DNA of 62,400 nucleotides from a virus, in the IMG/VR virus record IMGVR_UViG_3300009071_000009, positions 1 to 62,400 of that record; one strand, given 5' to 3'. Numbering within the stretch: position 1 is the first letter of the stretch; the number at the start of each line of letters is the position of its first letter. The position numbers and the translations under genes are program-made. Positions 29,575 through 39,844 of this stretch are shown piece by piece. The notes beneath the pieces are model-generated. The model saw only the letters and a list, made by a program, of their open reading frames with translations. It had not been told where the DNA came from and did no database searches.

Positions 29575-30536
29575 TGAAAACTCTTAGTGATTTAAATCGT
29601 TTACCAATTGCTATGAAACGAAGTCTGGTAGGAAATGTCTTACCAGAATATTGGTCATCCGACTATCCTAACTTAATTGCTTTCCTTGAAGCTTATTATG
29701 ATTTCTTAGATAGTGATGAGAACTTTGGTAATCTGATTGAAGACCTATATACAATAAGAGATATCGAAGCAGCTACTTTAAATCAAATAGATCTGATGTT
29801 TAAAGAGATTGGTATGGGAGTTGCCCATACACAGTTTACATCACCAAGAGAAGTAATAAGAAATTTTGGTCGATTTTTTCGAGTAAAAGGTACAGAATAT
29901 AGTGCGGAAAATTTCTTCCGTGCATTCTTTAATGAGGATGCTTGGTTAGAGTATCCTAAGCAAAATTTATTTACAGTCGGTGAATCTACATTAGGTATTG
30001 ATGGACTGGATGTATTGCAAGATGGTAAACTAAATCAAATCTTATCTGTTCTTGTAAAGTCACCTGTCTCAATTGCAACTTGGGGTAATTTATATAGAAA
30101 GCATGTTCATCCAGCTGGATTTTATCTAGGTGCAGAAGTTTTAATTACAACTTTATTTGATGTAGGAGCAACAGCTCCAATTGTTGTTTTAGATTCTGAT
30201 GGCGAAGTTATAGTGGAAGAAGTTACAACCTTCTTAACACAAGGTGCAGAACAAGACTTAACTCTATTACAGACCATGGGCGCAACCATGTATGTGTTTG
30301 ATTCAATACAGAACAGATTGATTTGGACTAACATGGATGGACTACAAGAATTTGATTCAAGTTACACAGATAGAAATGCAGATTCTGCACAAACAGTCTT
30401 TAATGTTAGACTTGATCCAAGTATTCAGATTAGAGGATATAAAGATATTGTAATATCTGATTTTGATAGTGATTATACATCTATTTATGATTTAATGGAA
30501 GCATCTTATGACTTTGAACCATCTGTTCGGGTATAA
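29574..30536 (+). CDS. Baseplate wedge protein in gp7 position, 320 aa
   Basis: The N-terminal 190 residues (LPEYWSSDYPNLIAFLEAYYDFLDS ... IRDIEAATLNQIDLMFKEIGMG ... KGTEYSAENFFRAFFNEDAWLEYPK ... HVHPAGFYLGAEV) resemble the tail-protein-I/gp7 wedge-connecting fold conserved in marine T4-like phages. It is much shorter than T4 gp7 (1032 residues). The rest is beta-rich. It lies between gp6 and gp8, exactly the gp7 slot. Its end overlaps the next late promoter. Confidence 0.7.
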   Translation: MKTLSDLNRLPIAMKRSLVGNVLPEYWSSDYPNLIAFLEAYYDFLDSDENFGNLIEDLYTIRDIEAATLNQIDLMFKEIGMGVAHTQFTSPREVIRNFGRFFRVKGTEYSAENFFRAFFNEDAWLEYPKQNLFTVGESTLGIDGLDVLQDGKLNQILSVLVKSPVSIATWGNLYRKHVHPAGFYLGAEVLITTLFDVGATAPIVVLDSDGEVIVEEVTTFLTQGAEQDLTLLQTMGATMYVFDSIQNRLIWTNMDGLQEFDSSYTDRNADSAQTVFNVRLDPSIQIRGYKDIVISDFDSDYTSIYDLMEASYDFEPSVRV

Positions 30537-30539
30537 ATA
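30532..30539 (+). promoter_or_regulatory. T4-type late promoter for gp8
   Basis: TATAAATA overlapping the preceding stop, 27 bases before the gp8 ATG. Confidence 0.78.
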
Positions 30540-30565
30540 ATAGAAAATAATTTAGGGCATAGAAA

Positions 30566-31924
30566 ATGGTAGCAGTAATAACAGATTATTTTAGAAGTAA
30601 TATCGTCAGATATATCACTGATGGTATTAACGACTCCAGTGAGCATATGTATATTGGCCTAGGTAGATCTGAGTATTGGGATAGTACTGATACTCCACCA
30701 CCGCCAGTTAATTCAGCAGAAGAAATTAAAAACTTTAGAGAAAGTTTACAAGCTGTAAAGAAAATCACTGACACATCTTATGTTGTTCCAAGAGTCAATT
30801 GGACTACTGGTACAACTTATTCACAATGGGACGATACTCAAGTAGATTATCCATCACCTAACTTCTATGTGATGACACAAAACTACGGTGTGTATATGTG
30901 TTTAAGAACTGGGAGAAATAATACAGGAGCAACAGTTCCTTCTATAGTAGCACCTTCTGGTTCGAACAACGATCCATTTGAAACTGCTGATGGATATGTT
31001 TGGAAATTTCTATTTACTATTTCTGCAATTGAAGCTAACTACTTCCTTTCTGCTAATTACATGCCCGTAAGCAGAATTGTTGGTGAGTTAGATTCTGATG
31101 CAACAGGTATTCAATTAAAGCATAAAGAAATTCAAGATCAAGCTGTGCCCGGCATGATTTCTTCCATTATCGTAACTGACGGTGGATCTGGATATTCTTC
31201 ACCTCCTACTGTTACTATTAGTGGCAATGGAACAACAGCATCAGTAGTTGCTACAATTGATTCTGCAACAGATTCTGGTAGAGTTGCTAAGATTGAATTC
31301 GAAAATGATTCTTCTACTTTATCATATCCTTATGGCTATGACTATGGTCAAGTAACAATATCAGGCGGAGGCGGTTCAGGTGCTGAAGCTAGATTAGTTA
31401 TTACACCACCTGAAGGACTTGGTGCAGACGCGCCGAATGATTTAAGATCTTCTGGAATTATGATTCATACTAAAGTTTCTGGATCAGAAGAAGACTTTAT
31501 TGTTGTTCAAGATTTCCGTCAAGTTGGTTTAATAAGAAATCCTGTAAAAGGAGATGGAAGTGATTCAGACTTTACTTTTGATACAGGCAATGCATTAAAG
31601 GCTCTAAACTTATCATCTACAGCAGTAGCCTTTAGTGTTGATAAAACAGTTGTCGGTGGAACATCCGGCGCTAAAGCTTATATTGATGAAGTAGATTCGA
31701 ATTTATTATATTATCATCAAAACTCTACAACTGGATATGGTGCATTTACATTAGGCGAAGCATTAACAGAATCTGATGGTTCTGGTGAAGGAGTACTAGG
31801 ATCTATCATAGATAGTTCAGAAGTCGATCCATTCTCTGGAGAAGTTCTATATATCGATAATAGGACAGCAGTTGAGAGAATGTCTAATCAAACAGAAGAT
31901 GTTAAAATCATTCTACAATTATAA
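30566..31924 (+). CDS. 8: Baseplate wedge subunit gp8
   Basis: The 452-residue protein has the gp8 signature. VAVITDYFRSNIVRYITDGINDSSEHMYIGLGRSEYW precedes YVMTQNYGVYMCL and DGYVWKFLFTISAIEANYFLSANYMPV. gp8 forms a dimer bridging wedge components. Its C-terminal half has Gly/Ser-rich beta segments (IVTDGGSGYSSPPTVTISGNGTTA, resembling the short structural repeats of phage adhesins) that T4 gp8 lacks, making it longer than the T4 protein (334). Confidence 0.85.
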   Translation: MVAVITDYFRSNIVRYITDGINDSSEHMYIGLGRSEYWDSTDTPPPPVNSAEEIKNFRESLQAVKKITDTSYVVPRVNWTTGTTYSQWDDTQVDYPSPNFYVMTQNYGVYMCLRTGRNNTGATVPSIVAPSGSNNDPFETADGYVWKFLFTISAIEANYFLSANYMPVSRIVGELDSDATGIQLKHKEIQDQAVPGMISSIIVTDGGSGYSSPPTVTISGNGTTASVVATIDSATDSGRVAKIEFENDSSTLSYPYGYDYGQVTISGGGGSGAEARLVITPPEGLGADAPNDLRSSGIMIHTKVSGSEEDFIVVQDFRQVGLIRNPVKGDGSDSDFTFDTGNALKALNLSSTAVAFSVDKTVVGGTSGAKAYIDEVDSNLLYYHQNSTTGYGAFTLGEALTESDGSGEGVLGSIIDSSEVDPFSGEVLYIDNRTAVERMSNQTEDVKIILQL

Positions 31925-31935
31925 AGAGCTAGCAC

Positions 31936-34900
31936 ATGACGATAAATTACACTGAAAAATTATTTGAAACTAGATACCGAGATGACTACGCGGATAGCAA
32001 CGGGTTTGTTCGAATCTTGTTTAACAATGGGCGTCACTTACAAGCTAGAGAGTTAACACAATCTCAAACGATTATTCAAAAGCAATTAGAAAGATTTGGC
32101 CGGAATATTTTTAAAGAAGGTGCAGATGTTCTTCCAGGAGCAGTTGCTTTAAATAATAAGTATGAATTCGTAAAATTAGATGCAGGAGTTTACTCTGTTC
32201 CAGTTGATGGAAGTGTCCTTGATGAAACATTCGTTGGTCAAAATTCAAATGTACGAATTAAAGTCTTAGAACAAGTTGGTATTGAAGGATCAGATCCTCA
32301 TACACTTTATGTAGAATACACAAATACTATAGGCGGAACAGTTGGTAATACTCCAATTAGATTAACACCAGGCGAAGATATTGTAGGTGTTTCTACTGGA
32401 ACTATTTTAAGAGTACAAACAACGAACACAATTTCAAATCCAGCGGTTGGTCAAGGCGTCAAGTTCTCCGTAGATGAAGGTTCCTTTTTTGTCAATGGTT
32501 TCTTTGTATTTGCACCTAAACAAGAAATAATTATTCAAAAGTATAGCCCAATTTATAGTGGTACTGTTGGATTTAAAGTTGTTCAAGATGTTGTTACTGA
32601 AGATGATGATGAATCTCTTTATGACAATTCACAAAAACTTCCTAACACAACAGCGCCTGGAGCAGATAGATTTAGAATTACACTAACTTTAATTGATGAA
32701 ATAGAGATAAGTGCAACTGATACGTTTGTTTATCTAGCTAAGGTAATAAATTCAAATGTTGTAGATGCTGTAACCGGATTTAATCAATATAATAAAATAA
32801 ATGATTTAATTGCACTAAGAACAAAAGAAGAATCTGGAAACTATTTAGTGCGTCCATTTAAAGCTTTATATGATTCATCGGATGCAACAAGTCTAAGTTT
32901 AAGTGTTTCTGATGGTACTGCTTATGTTAATGGATATAGAGTTAATAAAGATTATCCTACCGAATTACAAGTGTCTAGAGCTCAAGATACTGAGCAATTA
33001 GAAAATGAGGTTGTTGCAAGTAACTTTGGAAACTATGTTATTGCAAGTACAATAGCAGGTTTACCTGATATATCTACATTTGCTTCCGTCAATCTAAGAG
33101 ATAATTCTACCTATGCATCTGGATCTAATATAGGTACAGCTAGAATTAGATCTGTTGACCGTGTTGGTGATGGTACTTATAGAATTTACTTATTTAATAT
33201 AGCAATGGCTGGTGGAAATAATTTTAGAAATGTTAAATCTCTTGGAACTTCTTCAATTAACAATGCTACTTTATTATTAGAAAATAATTTAGCTGTTTTA
33301 AAAGAAGCTAATAACATAGATTTATTATTTCCTCTTCCACAAATTAGACCTTCTTCAATTAACGATATATCATTGACTGTACAAAGAAAAGTCAATGCTG
33401 TAACTGATGGCGCTGGAGCAGTTGATTTAACTTTATCAGCTGCAGGTGAAACATGGGCAAGTACTTCTGACTGGATTACAGCAGTAGATTCTGATGGTGC
33501 TGTAATTACTCCATCAGTTTCAGGATCTGGTACTACTACAGCTTCTATTTCAGGCGCGCCTTTTAACTCTAATTTAACACTTTTTGCCTATATTAATAAG
33601 AGTGTTGGAACAGTTAAACAGAAGTTGATACAAGAAACTACTGGAAATCAAGGAAGCTTAAACACTGGCAGCAATGGAGAGCGTTACGTAGACCTTGCGG
33701 TTCCTGATGCTTATGAAGTGAATTACATTAGACAAGATAGTGCTAATGGTGCAGATATTGCTGATCAATTTAATTTAGATACTGGTCAAAGAGATGCATA
33801 CTATGATATTTCTAGATTAGTACTTAAAGGTGGTATTGCAGTACCAACAAATATTTACTGGTCAATTAAACATTTTCAGCATACTACTTCAGGTGATTTC
33901 TTTGGAATCAATTCATACTCTTCATTAAGCTATGCTGATGTTCCATCATATACCAAACAGGACGGAACAGTAATTGATTTAAGAAATGTTATGGATTTCC
34001 GTTCAGTTAAAAATGTTGGCGATACCTTTATAGGTGGAACCGGACGAATTCATGAACTTCCAAAAAATACTGATGTAATTAATTCAGACATTACTTATTA
34101 CTTACCAAGATATGATAAAATTATAGTTAATGAACAAGGAGAATTATCTGTATTGAAGGGGATTTCTTCTTCTACACCAAAGTTTAAAGAAGTTTCACCT
34201 AATGCTTTAGAATTATATAGAGTTAAAATGAATCCATTTACTTTACATGATAGTGATATGGTAACTCAATTCATAGAAGCTAAAGGCTATACTATGAAAG
34301 ATATTGGTTTAATAGAAAAAAGAGTAAACACTTTAGAAAAAGCTGTTAGTCTTTCATTACTTGAATTAGATACTAATGCATTAGAATTAATTGATTCAAA
34401 TGGAACACCTAGAACTAAATCAGGCTTTGCTGTAGATAACTTTACAAGTCATATTTTATCTGATACTACATCTTCAGAATATAAAGCATCAATTAATCCT
34501 AGTGAACAAACTTTAAATCCTGCATATGTTGAAAAGAATGTTGGATTAATATATGATTCTTCTTTATCAACTAATACTACATTAAAAGGCGATAATGTTT
34601 ATGTAAGATATGATGAAACAAATTATATTTCTCAACCTCAAGTTTCTAATACACAAAATGCTAATCCATTTACCACTTCTTTATATAACGGTACAGTTAT
34701 TTTATCAGGTGCTTCTGATGAACATAGAGATACAAAAACTCCAGCTACTATAGTATTACAAGGTGGAGTAAGTTTAACGCCTAAACAAGAATTGCTTTAT
34801 TCATTTAATGAATGGGGATGGAACGGTGTCGATAGAAATTCTACTATAACAACTAGAGTTGTAGATAATGAAACAATTAGAGAAATTGTTAATGATAGAA

Positions 34901-36873
34901 TAGTTGATGTAACTTTAATTCCATTCATGAGATCAAGGAAAGTTTATTTTAAAGCTGTAGGTTTAAGACCTAACACAAGAATTATTCCTTATTTTGATGG
35001 TGTTAATGTCAGTGATTGGTGTAAAGCAGAAGCGTTCCAAAGAATTAATACTACTAAAGAAGAATATGGAAACACCAAACTCGTGGCAACAAGTCATCCA
35101 GATGGAAGTTCTAATTTATTCACTGATGCTAAGGGTGAAGTTTCTGGTTCTTTCTTTATACCAAATGGAAATCTTAGATTTAGAACAGGCGTAAGAGAAT
35201 TTACTTTATTAGATATTACAACATTTGCTCCAGATACTTCAGGTTCTGTAGCGTCTGCTTCATTTGCATCTGAAGGTGTCATAGAAACTAAAACAGCTAA
35301 TCTTGTTAATACAAAAAGAGTTAATCCACCAAACTTAACAAGAAAACATAATCCACTGGCTCAATCTTTCTATGTTGCTGAAACAACTGGTGTCTTTTTA
35401 ACTAAAATTAAATTGTATTTTAAAAAGAAAGATGATACACTTCCAGTTTGGATTCAATTAAGACCAATGAAAAATGGTGCACCTAGTGATGAGGAAATTA
35501 TACCTGGTTCTAATAAAATTTTAGATCCTGTTAACGTTCAAACCTCAACCGATGGAAGTGTAGGAACTGACTTTGAATTTGATGAACCCATTTATTTAAA
35601 TCCACAAACAGAATATGCTTTAGTAGTTCTTACAGATGCTTCTAATTACAATCTTTTCATTTCAAGAATGGGAGAGTTTGAGTTAGGATCTACTGAAAAG
35701 AGAATTACAAAACAGCCTACATTAGGTTCTATGTATAAACCTCAAAGTGTTGCGGATTGGGAGCCTTCACAATTAGAAGATTTAATGTTTATAGCATATA
35801 GAGCTTCATTTGATACTGGAACATCAACTGCATATTTACAAAACATAAGTTTACCTAATAAACTTCTCCATGATAATCCAATTACTACAACTTCGGCTTC
35901 GGCTGAAATTACAGTAAAACATAATGAACATGGTTTATTTGTAGGAGACACTGTTACTCTTAGTGGTATTGTTGGTAATCTTGGAGGATTTTCACAGGAC
36001 AGCTTAAATTCTAATCATATAATTACAGCAATTGATGGAACTGGATATACTTTTGATATGGATTCCACCGCAAGCATTACAACCACTGCTGGTGGCGATG
36101 GTGTAATCGCATCAGAGCAAATGTTAATGGATAAAGTTTTTCCTTACATTGAAACCATTGCGCCGGAAGAAACCGCTTTACAGTATAAAGGTAGATTCCA
36201 TACTGGTACATCTTTTGCTGGAAATGAAACAGCTTATGCTGAGGATACTGTATATTCAGATCTTAATAATAAAGAATATAATTACTTCCTTGCTCCAAGA
36301 GTTGTGGCGCAAAGTTCAAAAGAAAGTTCATTAGCAACTTCTACTGCTAAAATGAATGTGTTAATGACTACTGCATCTGAATATGTATCACCAATTATTG
36401 ATTTACAAAGAAGTTCATTAACAGGTATATCACATAAAATAGACGATCAAGCGGCAGCTCCTGCATCAGGTAAAAACGTTCCTTTGAATTATGTAGCAGA
36501 AACTGATCCTGCTGAAGGTTCTTCTTTATCAAAGCATATAACAAAGCCAGTTACTCTTATTCAAGATGCTGTTGGTTTAAAAGTTGTGTTTAGTGCAAAT
36601 AGGCCATCAGTCTCTAATATAGAAGTTTATTATAAAGCAATTACTGAAGATGAAGATCTTAATTTAGTTGATTGGGCACTTGCTTCTATAGAAGCTGAAG
36701 TTCCTTCTGATGAAAATAAAGATGAATTTAGAGAATATAGATACCTAGTTGGAGGAAGCAGTGGTAGCTTATCTTCATTCTCAGTGTATCAACTAAAAAT
36801 TGTTATGAAATCTACAAATAGTTCTAAAGTTCCTGTTATAAAAGATTTAAGAGCAATTGCTCTAGGTACATAA
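31936..36873 (+). CDS. Very large DUF4815-type virion structural protein (baseplate/fibre base)
   Basis: The 1645-residue protein begins INYTEKLFETRYRDDYADSNGFVRILFNNGRHLQARELTQSQTIIQKQLERFGRNIFKEGADVLPGA. I recognise this as the DUF4815 start found after gp8 in T4-like cyanophages. Downstream segments include RPFKALYDSSDATSLSLSVSDGTAYVNGYRV, YRVKMNPFTLHDSDMVTQFIEAKGYTMKDIG with an alpha-helical stretch, RSRKVYFKAVGLRPNTRIIPYFDG, and a C-terminal jelly-roll-like end. It probably replaces gp9/gp10 as fibre attachment. AT-rich and free of frameshifts over its whole length. Confidence 0.78.
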   Translation: MTINYTEKLFETRYRDDYADSNGFVRILFNNGRHLQARELTQSQTIIQKQLERFGRNIFKEGADVLPGAVALNNKYEFVKLDAGVYSVPVDGSVLDETFVGQNSNVRIKVLEQVGIEGSDPHTLYVEYTNTIGGTVGNTPIRLTPGEDIVGVSTGTILRVQTTNTISNPAVGQGVKFSVDEGSFFVNGFFVFAPKQEIIIQKYSPIYSGTVGFKVVQDVVTEDDDESLYDNSQKLPNTTAPGADRFRITLTLIDEIEISATDTFVYLAKVINSNVVDAVTGFNQYNKINDLIALRTKEESGNYLVRPFKALYDSSDATSLSLSVSDGTAYVNGYRVNKDYPTELQVSRAQDTEQLENEVVASNFGNYVIASTIAGLPDISTFASVNLRDNSTYASGSNIGTARIRSVDRVGDGTYRIYLFNIAMAGGNNFRNVKSLGTSSINNATLLLENNLAVLKEANNIDLLFPLPQIRPSSINDISLTVQRKVNAVTDGAGAVDLTLSAAGETWASTSDWITAVDSDGAVITPSVSGSGTTTASISGAPFNSNLTLFAYINKSVGTVKQKLIQETTGNQGSLNTGSNGERYVDLAVPDAYEVNYIRQDSANGADIADQFNLDTGQRDAYYDISRLVLKGGIAVPTNIYWSIKHFQHTTSGDFFGINSYSSLSYADVPSYTKQDGTVIDLRNVMDFRSVKNVGDTFIGGTGRIHELPKNTDVINSDITYYLPRYDKIIVNEQGELSVLKGISSSTPKFKEVSPNALELYRVKMNPFTLHDSDMVTQFIEAKGYTMKDIGLIEKRVNTLEKAVSLSLLELDTNALELIDSNGTPRTKSGFAVDNFTSHILSDTTSSEYKASINPSEQTLNPAYVEKNVGLIYDSSLSTNTTLKGDNVYVRYDETNYISQPQVSNTQNANPFTTSLYNGTVILSGASDEHRDTKTPATIVLQGGVSLTPKQELLYSFNEWGWNGVDRNSTITTRVVDNETIREIVNDRIVDVTLIPFMRSRKVYFKAVGLRPNTRIIPYFDGVNVSDWCKAEAFQRINTTKEEYGNTKLVATSHPDGSSNLFTDAKGEVSGSFFIPNGNLRFRTGVREFTLLDITTFAPDTSGSVASASFASEGVIETKTANLVNTKRVNPPNLTRKHNPLAQSFYVAETTGVFLTKIKLYFKKKDDTLPVWIQLRPMKNGAPSDEEIIPGSNKILDPVNVQTSTDGSVGTDFEFDEPIYLNPQTEYALVVLTDASNYNLFISRMGEFELGSTEKRITKQPTLGSMYKPQSVADWEPSQLEDLMFIAYRASFDTGTSTAYLQNISLPNKLLHDNPITTTSASAEITVKHNEHGLFVGDTVTLSGIVGNLGGFSQDSLNSNHIITAIDGTGYTFDMDSTASITTTAGGDGVIASEQMLMDKVFPYIETIAPEETALQYKGRFHTGTSFAGNETAYAEDTVYSDLNNKEYNYFLAPRVVAQSSKESSLATSTAKMNVLMTTASEYVSPIIDLQRSSLTGISHKIDDQAAAPASGKNVPLNYVAETDPAEGSSLSKHITKPVTLIQDAVGLKVVFSANRPSVSNIEVYYKAITEDEDLNLVDWALASIEAEVPSDENKDEFREYRYLVGGSSGSLSSFSVYQLKIVMKSTNSSKVPVIKDLRAIALGT

Positions 36874-36874
36874 T

Positions 36875-37081
36875 ATGAAATATTTACCAGTAGAAGGAAA
36901 TAGTGATTTAGTAAAAGATCTTAATACGGGAGCTATTTTAAATACTTCTAGTAACATTATAGTTGCAAGGAGAGCTAAAGAAGCACGTAAACAGAAAGAA
37001 CAAGAATTAATTGAACTAAAGGAAGAAGTAAAAGAATTGAAGACTATGTTGAGTGTACTTCTAAATAAATTGGATAATTAA
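36875..37081 (+). CDS. Small coiled-coil protein, 68 aa
   Basis: KYLPVEGNSDLVKDLNTGAILNTSSNIIVARRAKEARKQKEQELIELKEEVKELKTMLSVLLNKLDN: the C-terminal half is an evident heptad coiled coil. The first half is conserved in T4-like marine phages, in my recollection, as a small virion-operon protein. It may bridge or chaperone the large structural proteins on either side. One base separates it from the upstream stop. Confidence 0.72.
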   Translation: MKYLPVEGNSDLVKDLNTGAILNTSSNIIVARRAKEARKQKEQELIELKEEVKELKTMLSVLLNKLDN

Positions 37082-37083
37082 TT

Positions 37084-37335
37084 ATGGCACGTCAAGTAAG
37101 AGCAGATTTAAGCGATCACTTTGAAGCATGGAGAGAAAAAACAAATCTTCTCTCTAATTACATGGGTGACTTAGATAGATTAATTACACCAGAAGATTCC
37201 GATCTTGTTGGTGCTATTAATTCTGCTTATACGTATAGGCAGAACTATTATACTGACACAACTGTAGTTTTGGTTAATTCAGCCGGCAGTATAATTAAAA
37301 CAATGTACGTTTATGATAGTGTAGGCGGCTTATAA
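37084..37335 (+). CDS. Small structural protein paralogue A, 83 aa
   Basis: ARQVRADLSDHFEAWREKTNLLSNYMGDLDRLITPEDSDLVGAINSAY has the same layout as the next gene (ARKIYVDLSDTIDAWREKTNILGANSGDLDNLITTADSDLVAAINEVY), so they are tandem duplicates. The C-terminal tail (IIKTMYVYDSVGG) resembles the ends of fibre proteins in this window. Possible fibre-associated adaptor; function unknown. Confidence 0.72.
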   Translation: MARQVRADLSDHFEAWREKTNLLSNYMGDLDRLITPEDSDLVGAINSAYTYRQNYYTDTTVVLVNSAGSIIKTMYVYDSVGGL

Positions 37336-37338
37336 ATA
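37331..37338 (+). promoter_or_regulatory. T4-type late promoter
   Basis: TATAAATA overlapping the previous stop and 23 bases before the ATG at 37361. It is the nearest upstream late promoter of the glycosyltransferase cassette. Confidence 0.75.
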
Positions 37339-37360
37339 AAGAATAAAATGGGCGGATTAG

Positions 37361-37609
37361 ATGGCAAGAAAAATTTACGTAGATCTAAGCGATACAATCG
37401 ACGCTTGGCGGGAGAAAACAAATATTCTTGGTGCGAACAGTGGTGACTTAGATAATCTAATCACTACTGCGGATTCTGACCTCGTGGCTGCTATTAATGA
37501 AGTATATAATTATCAACCAATCCGGGATGAGAATTTGCGCATTAGAAGAGCCAATGGAACTGTTGCAAAAGATTTATACGGCTTTTCAATAGATTCATCT
37601 GGTGGTTAA
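37361..37609 (+). CDS. Small structural protein paralogue B, 82 aa
   Basis: Tandem duplicate of the gene at 37084, with DLSDxxxAWREKTN, LGxNSGDLDNLIT and SDLVAAINEVY shared. It has its own late promoter, suggesting a higher level than paralogue A. No enzyme motifs. Five bases separate it from the next structural gene. Confidence 0.72.
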   Translation: MARKIYVDLSDTIDAWREKTNILGANSGDLDNLITTADSDLVAAINEVYNYQPIRDENLRIRRANGTVAKDLYGFSIDSSGG

Positions 37610-37614
37610 TTATT

Positions 37615-38613
37615 ATGGCAAGAAGAAGACCGCTTAGATTAGACGACAGCGATAACCTAATAGAAATGTCTCTTGATGACATGTTGGATGTTAGAAAACG
37701 TATAATTTCGTTATACGGTACTAATCCTTCTGTGTCATTAAGTGTTGTTCCATCTGGTGGTAATTTACCAGGCGCTCCACTATATGATAGAAGAACCATT
37801 TCCACTGGTGCTGTTTTAGCAGGAGATCCTCTTAAACCTTTAAGCACAATAGATGTTGCTTATAATAGAATCACACAAACAATAGATTCTGCGGGCGTAG
37901 CGCCGACATGCCCTGATACAAATCTTAGAGGATTTCCAGTTTATTTAAATGATAGCGATCACATTCAAGCGATGACTGATTCTGATTTTTATGATACTTT
38001 TATGGATTCAGCTATTGATACTCTTACTCTTACTGGGTGGGCAGACAGTACACAAGCCGGAACATATGTAGTATCAACTACTCAATTTGTAGAAGATGCA
38101 GAACTTGTATCAACAACTCCAATTTTTATTAATACTATAGCTGATGTTGAACAATTTAGTTCTGGCCCATTACCTGAAGATTCAGATCAACCATTAGAAT
38201 TAACTTCATATTATTTACATAGAATTAATCCAAACCAAGCGCCGAGCTTTAATTGTATTGTAATTGATGATTCTGATCATTTACAAGAATTAACAGATTC
38301 AGATTTTGATGAATGCCTTTCTAAATCTATTAGATATTCAGCCGCGCGGAGACCTTTAAATCAAATAAGGTATTCATTTGATAGTGGTAATATTAGAACT
38401 ACTGCTATATTAGATACGGTTATTGATTCAACTGGCGGCCCTGTTCTAGATTATGAAGGTAGCACATATGAATCTGAAATAGATAATGAGTACTCGCAGT
38501 ACGATTCTGCGTTGCCATATATAATAAGAGAGGATGGAACATATCGTCAAATTGTTCCAAGCGGCAAAGAAGCAATTTACAGAAGATATTATTTGAAAAT
38601 ACAAAAGGTGTAG
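37615..38613 (+). CDS. Virion structural/fibre protein, paralogue of the 44843 gene
   Basis: The 332-residue protein starts with the basic RRRPLRLDDSDNLIEMSLDDMLDVRKRIISLYGTNPSVSLSVVPSGGNLPG. It has two repeats of a DSDxxQxMTDSDFYDTFxxSAIDT-like unit (around residues 115 and 220). GTYVVSTTQFVEDAELVSTTPIF and SYYLHRINP align with the same segments of the protein at 44843. It is probably a trimeric adhesin or fibre segment. A duplicated module therefore flanks the glycosyltransferase cassette on both sides. Confidence 0.75.
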   Translation: MARRRPLRLDDSDNLIEMSLDDMLDVRKRIISLYGTNPSVSLSVVPSGGNLPGAPLYDRRTISTGAVLAGDPLKPLSTIDVAYNRITQTIDSAGVAPTCPDTNLRGFPVYLNDSDHIQAMTDSDFYDTFMDSAIDTLTLTGWADSTQAGTYVVSTTQFVEDAELVSTTPIFINTIADVEQFSSGPLPEDSDQPLELTSYYLHRINPNQAPSFNCIVIDDSDHLQELTDSDFDECLSKSIRYSAARRPLNQIRYSFDSGNIRTTAILDTVIDSTGGPVLDYEGSTYESEIDNEYSQYDSALPYIIREDGTYRQIVPSGKEAIYRRYYLKIQKV

Positions 38614-38619
38614 TTTATA

Positions 38620-39087
38620 ATGGCAGTATTTAGTGGAAAGATCATCGAAGCTAAATTCTTAGATCGTCAAAAAACAATGATAGAAATCTTATATAAAGAT
38701 GCAGATAAAATTGTGGCGCATTCTATAGAAGTTGATTGGGAACTAAAAGATTTTCATGATTTATTAGAAGAAATGGATCTTGAAGATATTGAAAGACAAA
38801 CAATCATTAGAAATCAAGACTTAGCTGAACAAAAGAAAGCCGCCGTGACGGCTACTGTTGAAGCTAGATTAGCAGACGGGTTTAAAGAAAAAGCAACTAC
38901 TATTGATGTGCTAATAAAAGAAGTAATTGCTAATAGACATGATGAAAGTTTCTTGTTTAGATTTAAAGCAGAAATATTTAAAATGGAAGAAGTGAGTCTT
39001 TCTTATAAGTGGTTTAAAAAAAGAAAAATACAAAAATCTAAAGATGCATTAGAAATTTTAGCTATATTATATAAAATTATAAAGTGA
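38620..39087 (+). CDS. Conserved phage hypothetical protein at the cassette edge, 155 aa
   Basis: The start AVFSGKIIEAKFLDRQKTMIEILYKDADKIVAHSIEVDWE is a short beta domain I have seen in small proteins of marine myoviruses. The rest is a charged helical tail (LLEEMDLEDIERQTIIRNQDLAEQKKAAVTATVEARLADGF). It could be a tail-fibre assembly factor; not shown. It is the last gene before the first glycosyltransferase (7-base gap). Confidence 0.68.
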   Translation: MAVFSGKIIEAKFLDRQKTMIEILYKDADKIVAHSIEVDWELKDFHDLLEEMDLEDIERQTIIRNQDLAEQKKAAVTATVEARLADGFKEKATTIDVLIKEVIANRHDESFLFRFKAEIFKMEEVSLSYKWFKKRKIQKSKDALEILAILYKIIK

Positions 39088-39094
39088 ACTCATA

Positions 39095-39844
39095 ATGACA
39101 AATAAAGTGATTTACCTCAGATGGGGTGAAAGATACACTGAAGAGCATGTATCACAATTATTCGATAAAGTAAACAAAAATTGTTCAGTTGATTTTGAAT
39201 TTACTACAATTGAAAGTGTTCATCTTGGCGATGAATTTGATTTACTCGCAAAGGGTCAGAGTTCTTGTTTTAGAGGAACGCAAGATCCTGAATCCTCAGT
39301 AACAGACAATCCTAATCAAGATTATTGTAGAGAAGACGCTGGTGGTATGGCTCACTGGCGTAAATATCTCATGTTTAATCGAGATGTTGAGCAATTTAGT
39401 AAAGAAGATACTTTATTGTATTTAGATCTAGATACACTTATCACTGGAGATTTAGCTTACTTTTTTGATTTAGATATGTCTAAACCATATATTGCTAGAA
39501 GTTGGCAATTTGAAATAGATGATTTATGGAGAAAGCTATATAATCTTAGAAGTTGTCCTTACTTTAATAGTTCAGTTTTAGTCTGGAAACCAGGACAATG
39601 TTTACCTGTTTTCGATGAAATGATGAAACAATATTGGAATATGATGTTATCATACGGGAGTAATGATAATTGGTTATTCCATAGATTTGGACCCCATACC
39701 TTTTCAGATGAAAATAGAAACTTTTTTAACTGGTTTCCAGAATACACTGTAGCATCTGATCCTCGTTTTGTTAAAGAAGGTGAAACAATTATTCACACTT
39801 TAGCTGGTTTAACTATGTCTGAAAAGAATAAATTATGTTTATAA
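39095..39844 (+). CDS. GT-A-fold glycosyltransferase 1
   Basis: The protein has 249 residues. NKVIYLRWGERYTEEHVSQLFDKVNKNCSVDFEF opens the nucleotide-sugar fold. YLDLDTLITGDLAYFF has the DxD metal motif (Asp111-x-Asp113), and NSSVLVWKPGQ with DNWLF and FNWFPE follow. It closely resembles the genes at 40470 and 41149, so these form a paralogous family. The product transfers a sugar from an NDP-sugar to an unknown acceptor. No signal or membrane segment, so it acts in the cytoplasm. It overlaps the next gene by 10 bases. Confidence 0.78.
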   Translation: MTNKVIYLRWGERYTEEHVSQLFDKVNKNCSVDFEFTTIESVHLGDEFDLLAKGQSSCFRGTQDPESSVTDNPNQDYCREDAGGMAHWRKYLMFNRDVEQFSKEDTLLYLDLDTLITGDLAYFFDLDMSKPYIARSWQFEIDDLWRKLYNLRSCPYFNSSVLVWKPGQCLPVFDEMMKQYWNMMLSYGSNDNWLFHRFGPHTFSDENRNFFNWFPEYTVASDPRFVKEGETIIHTLAGLTMSEKNKLCL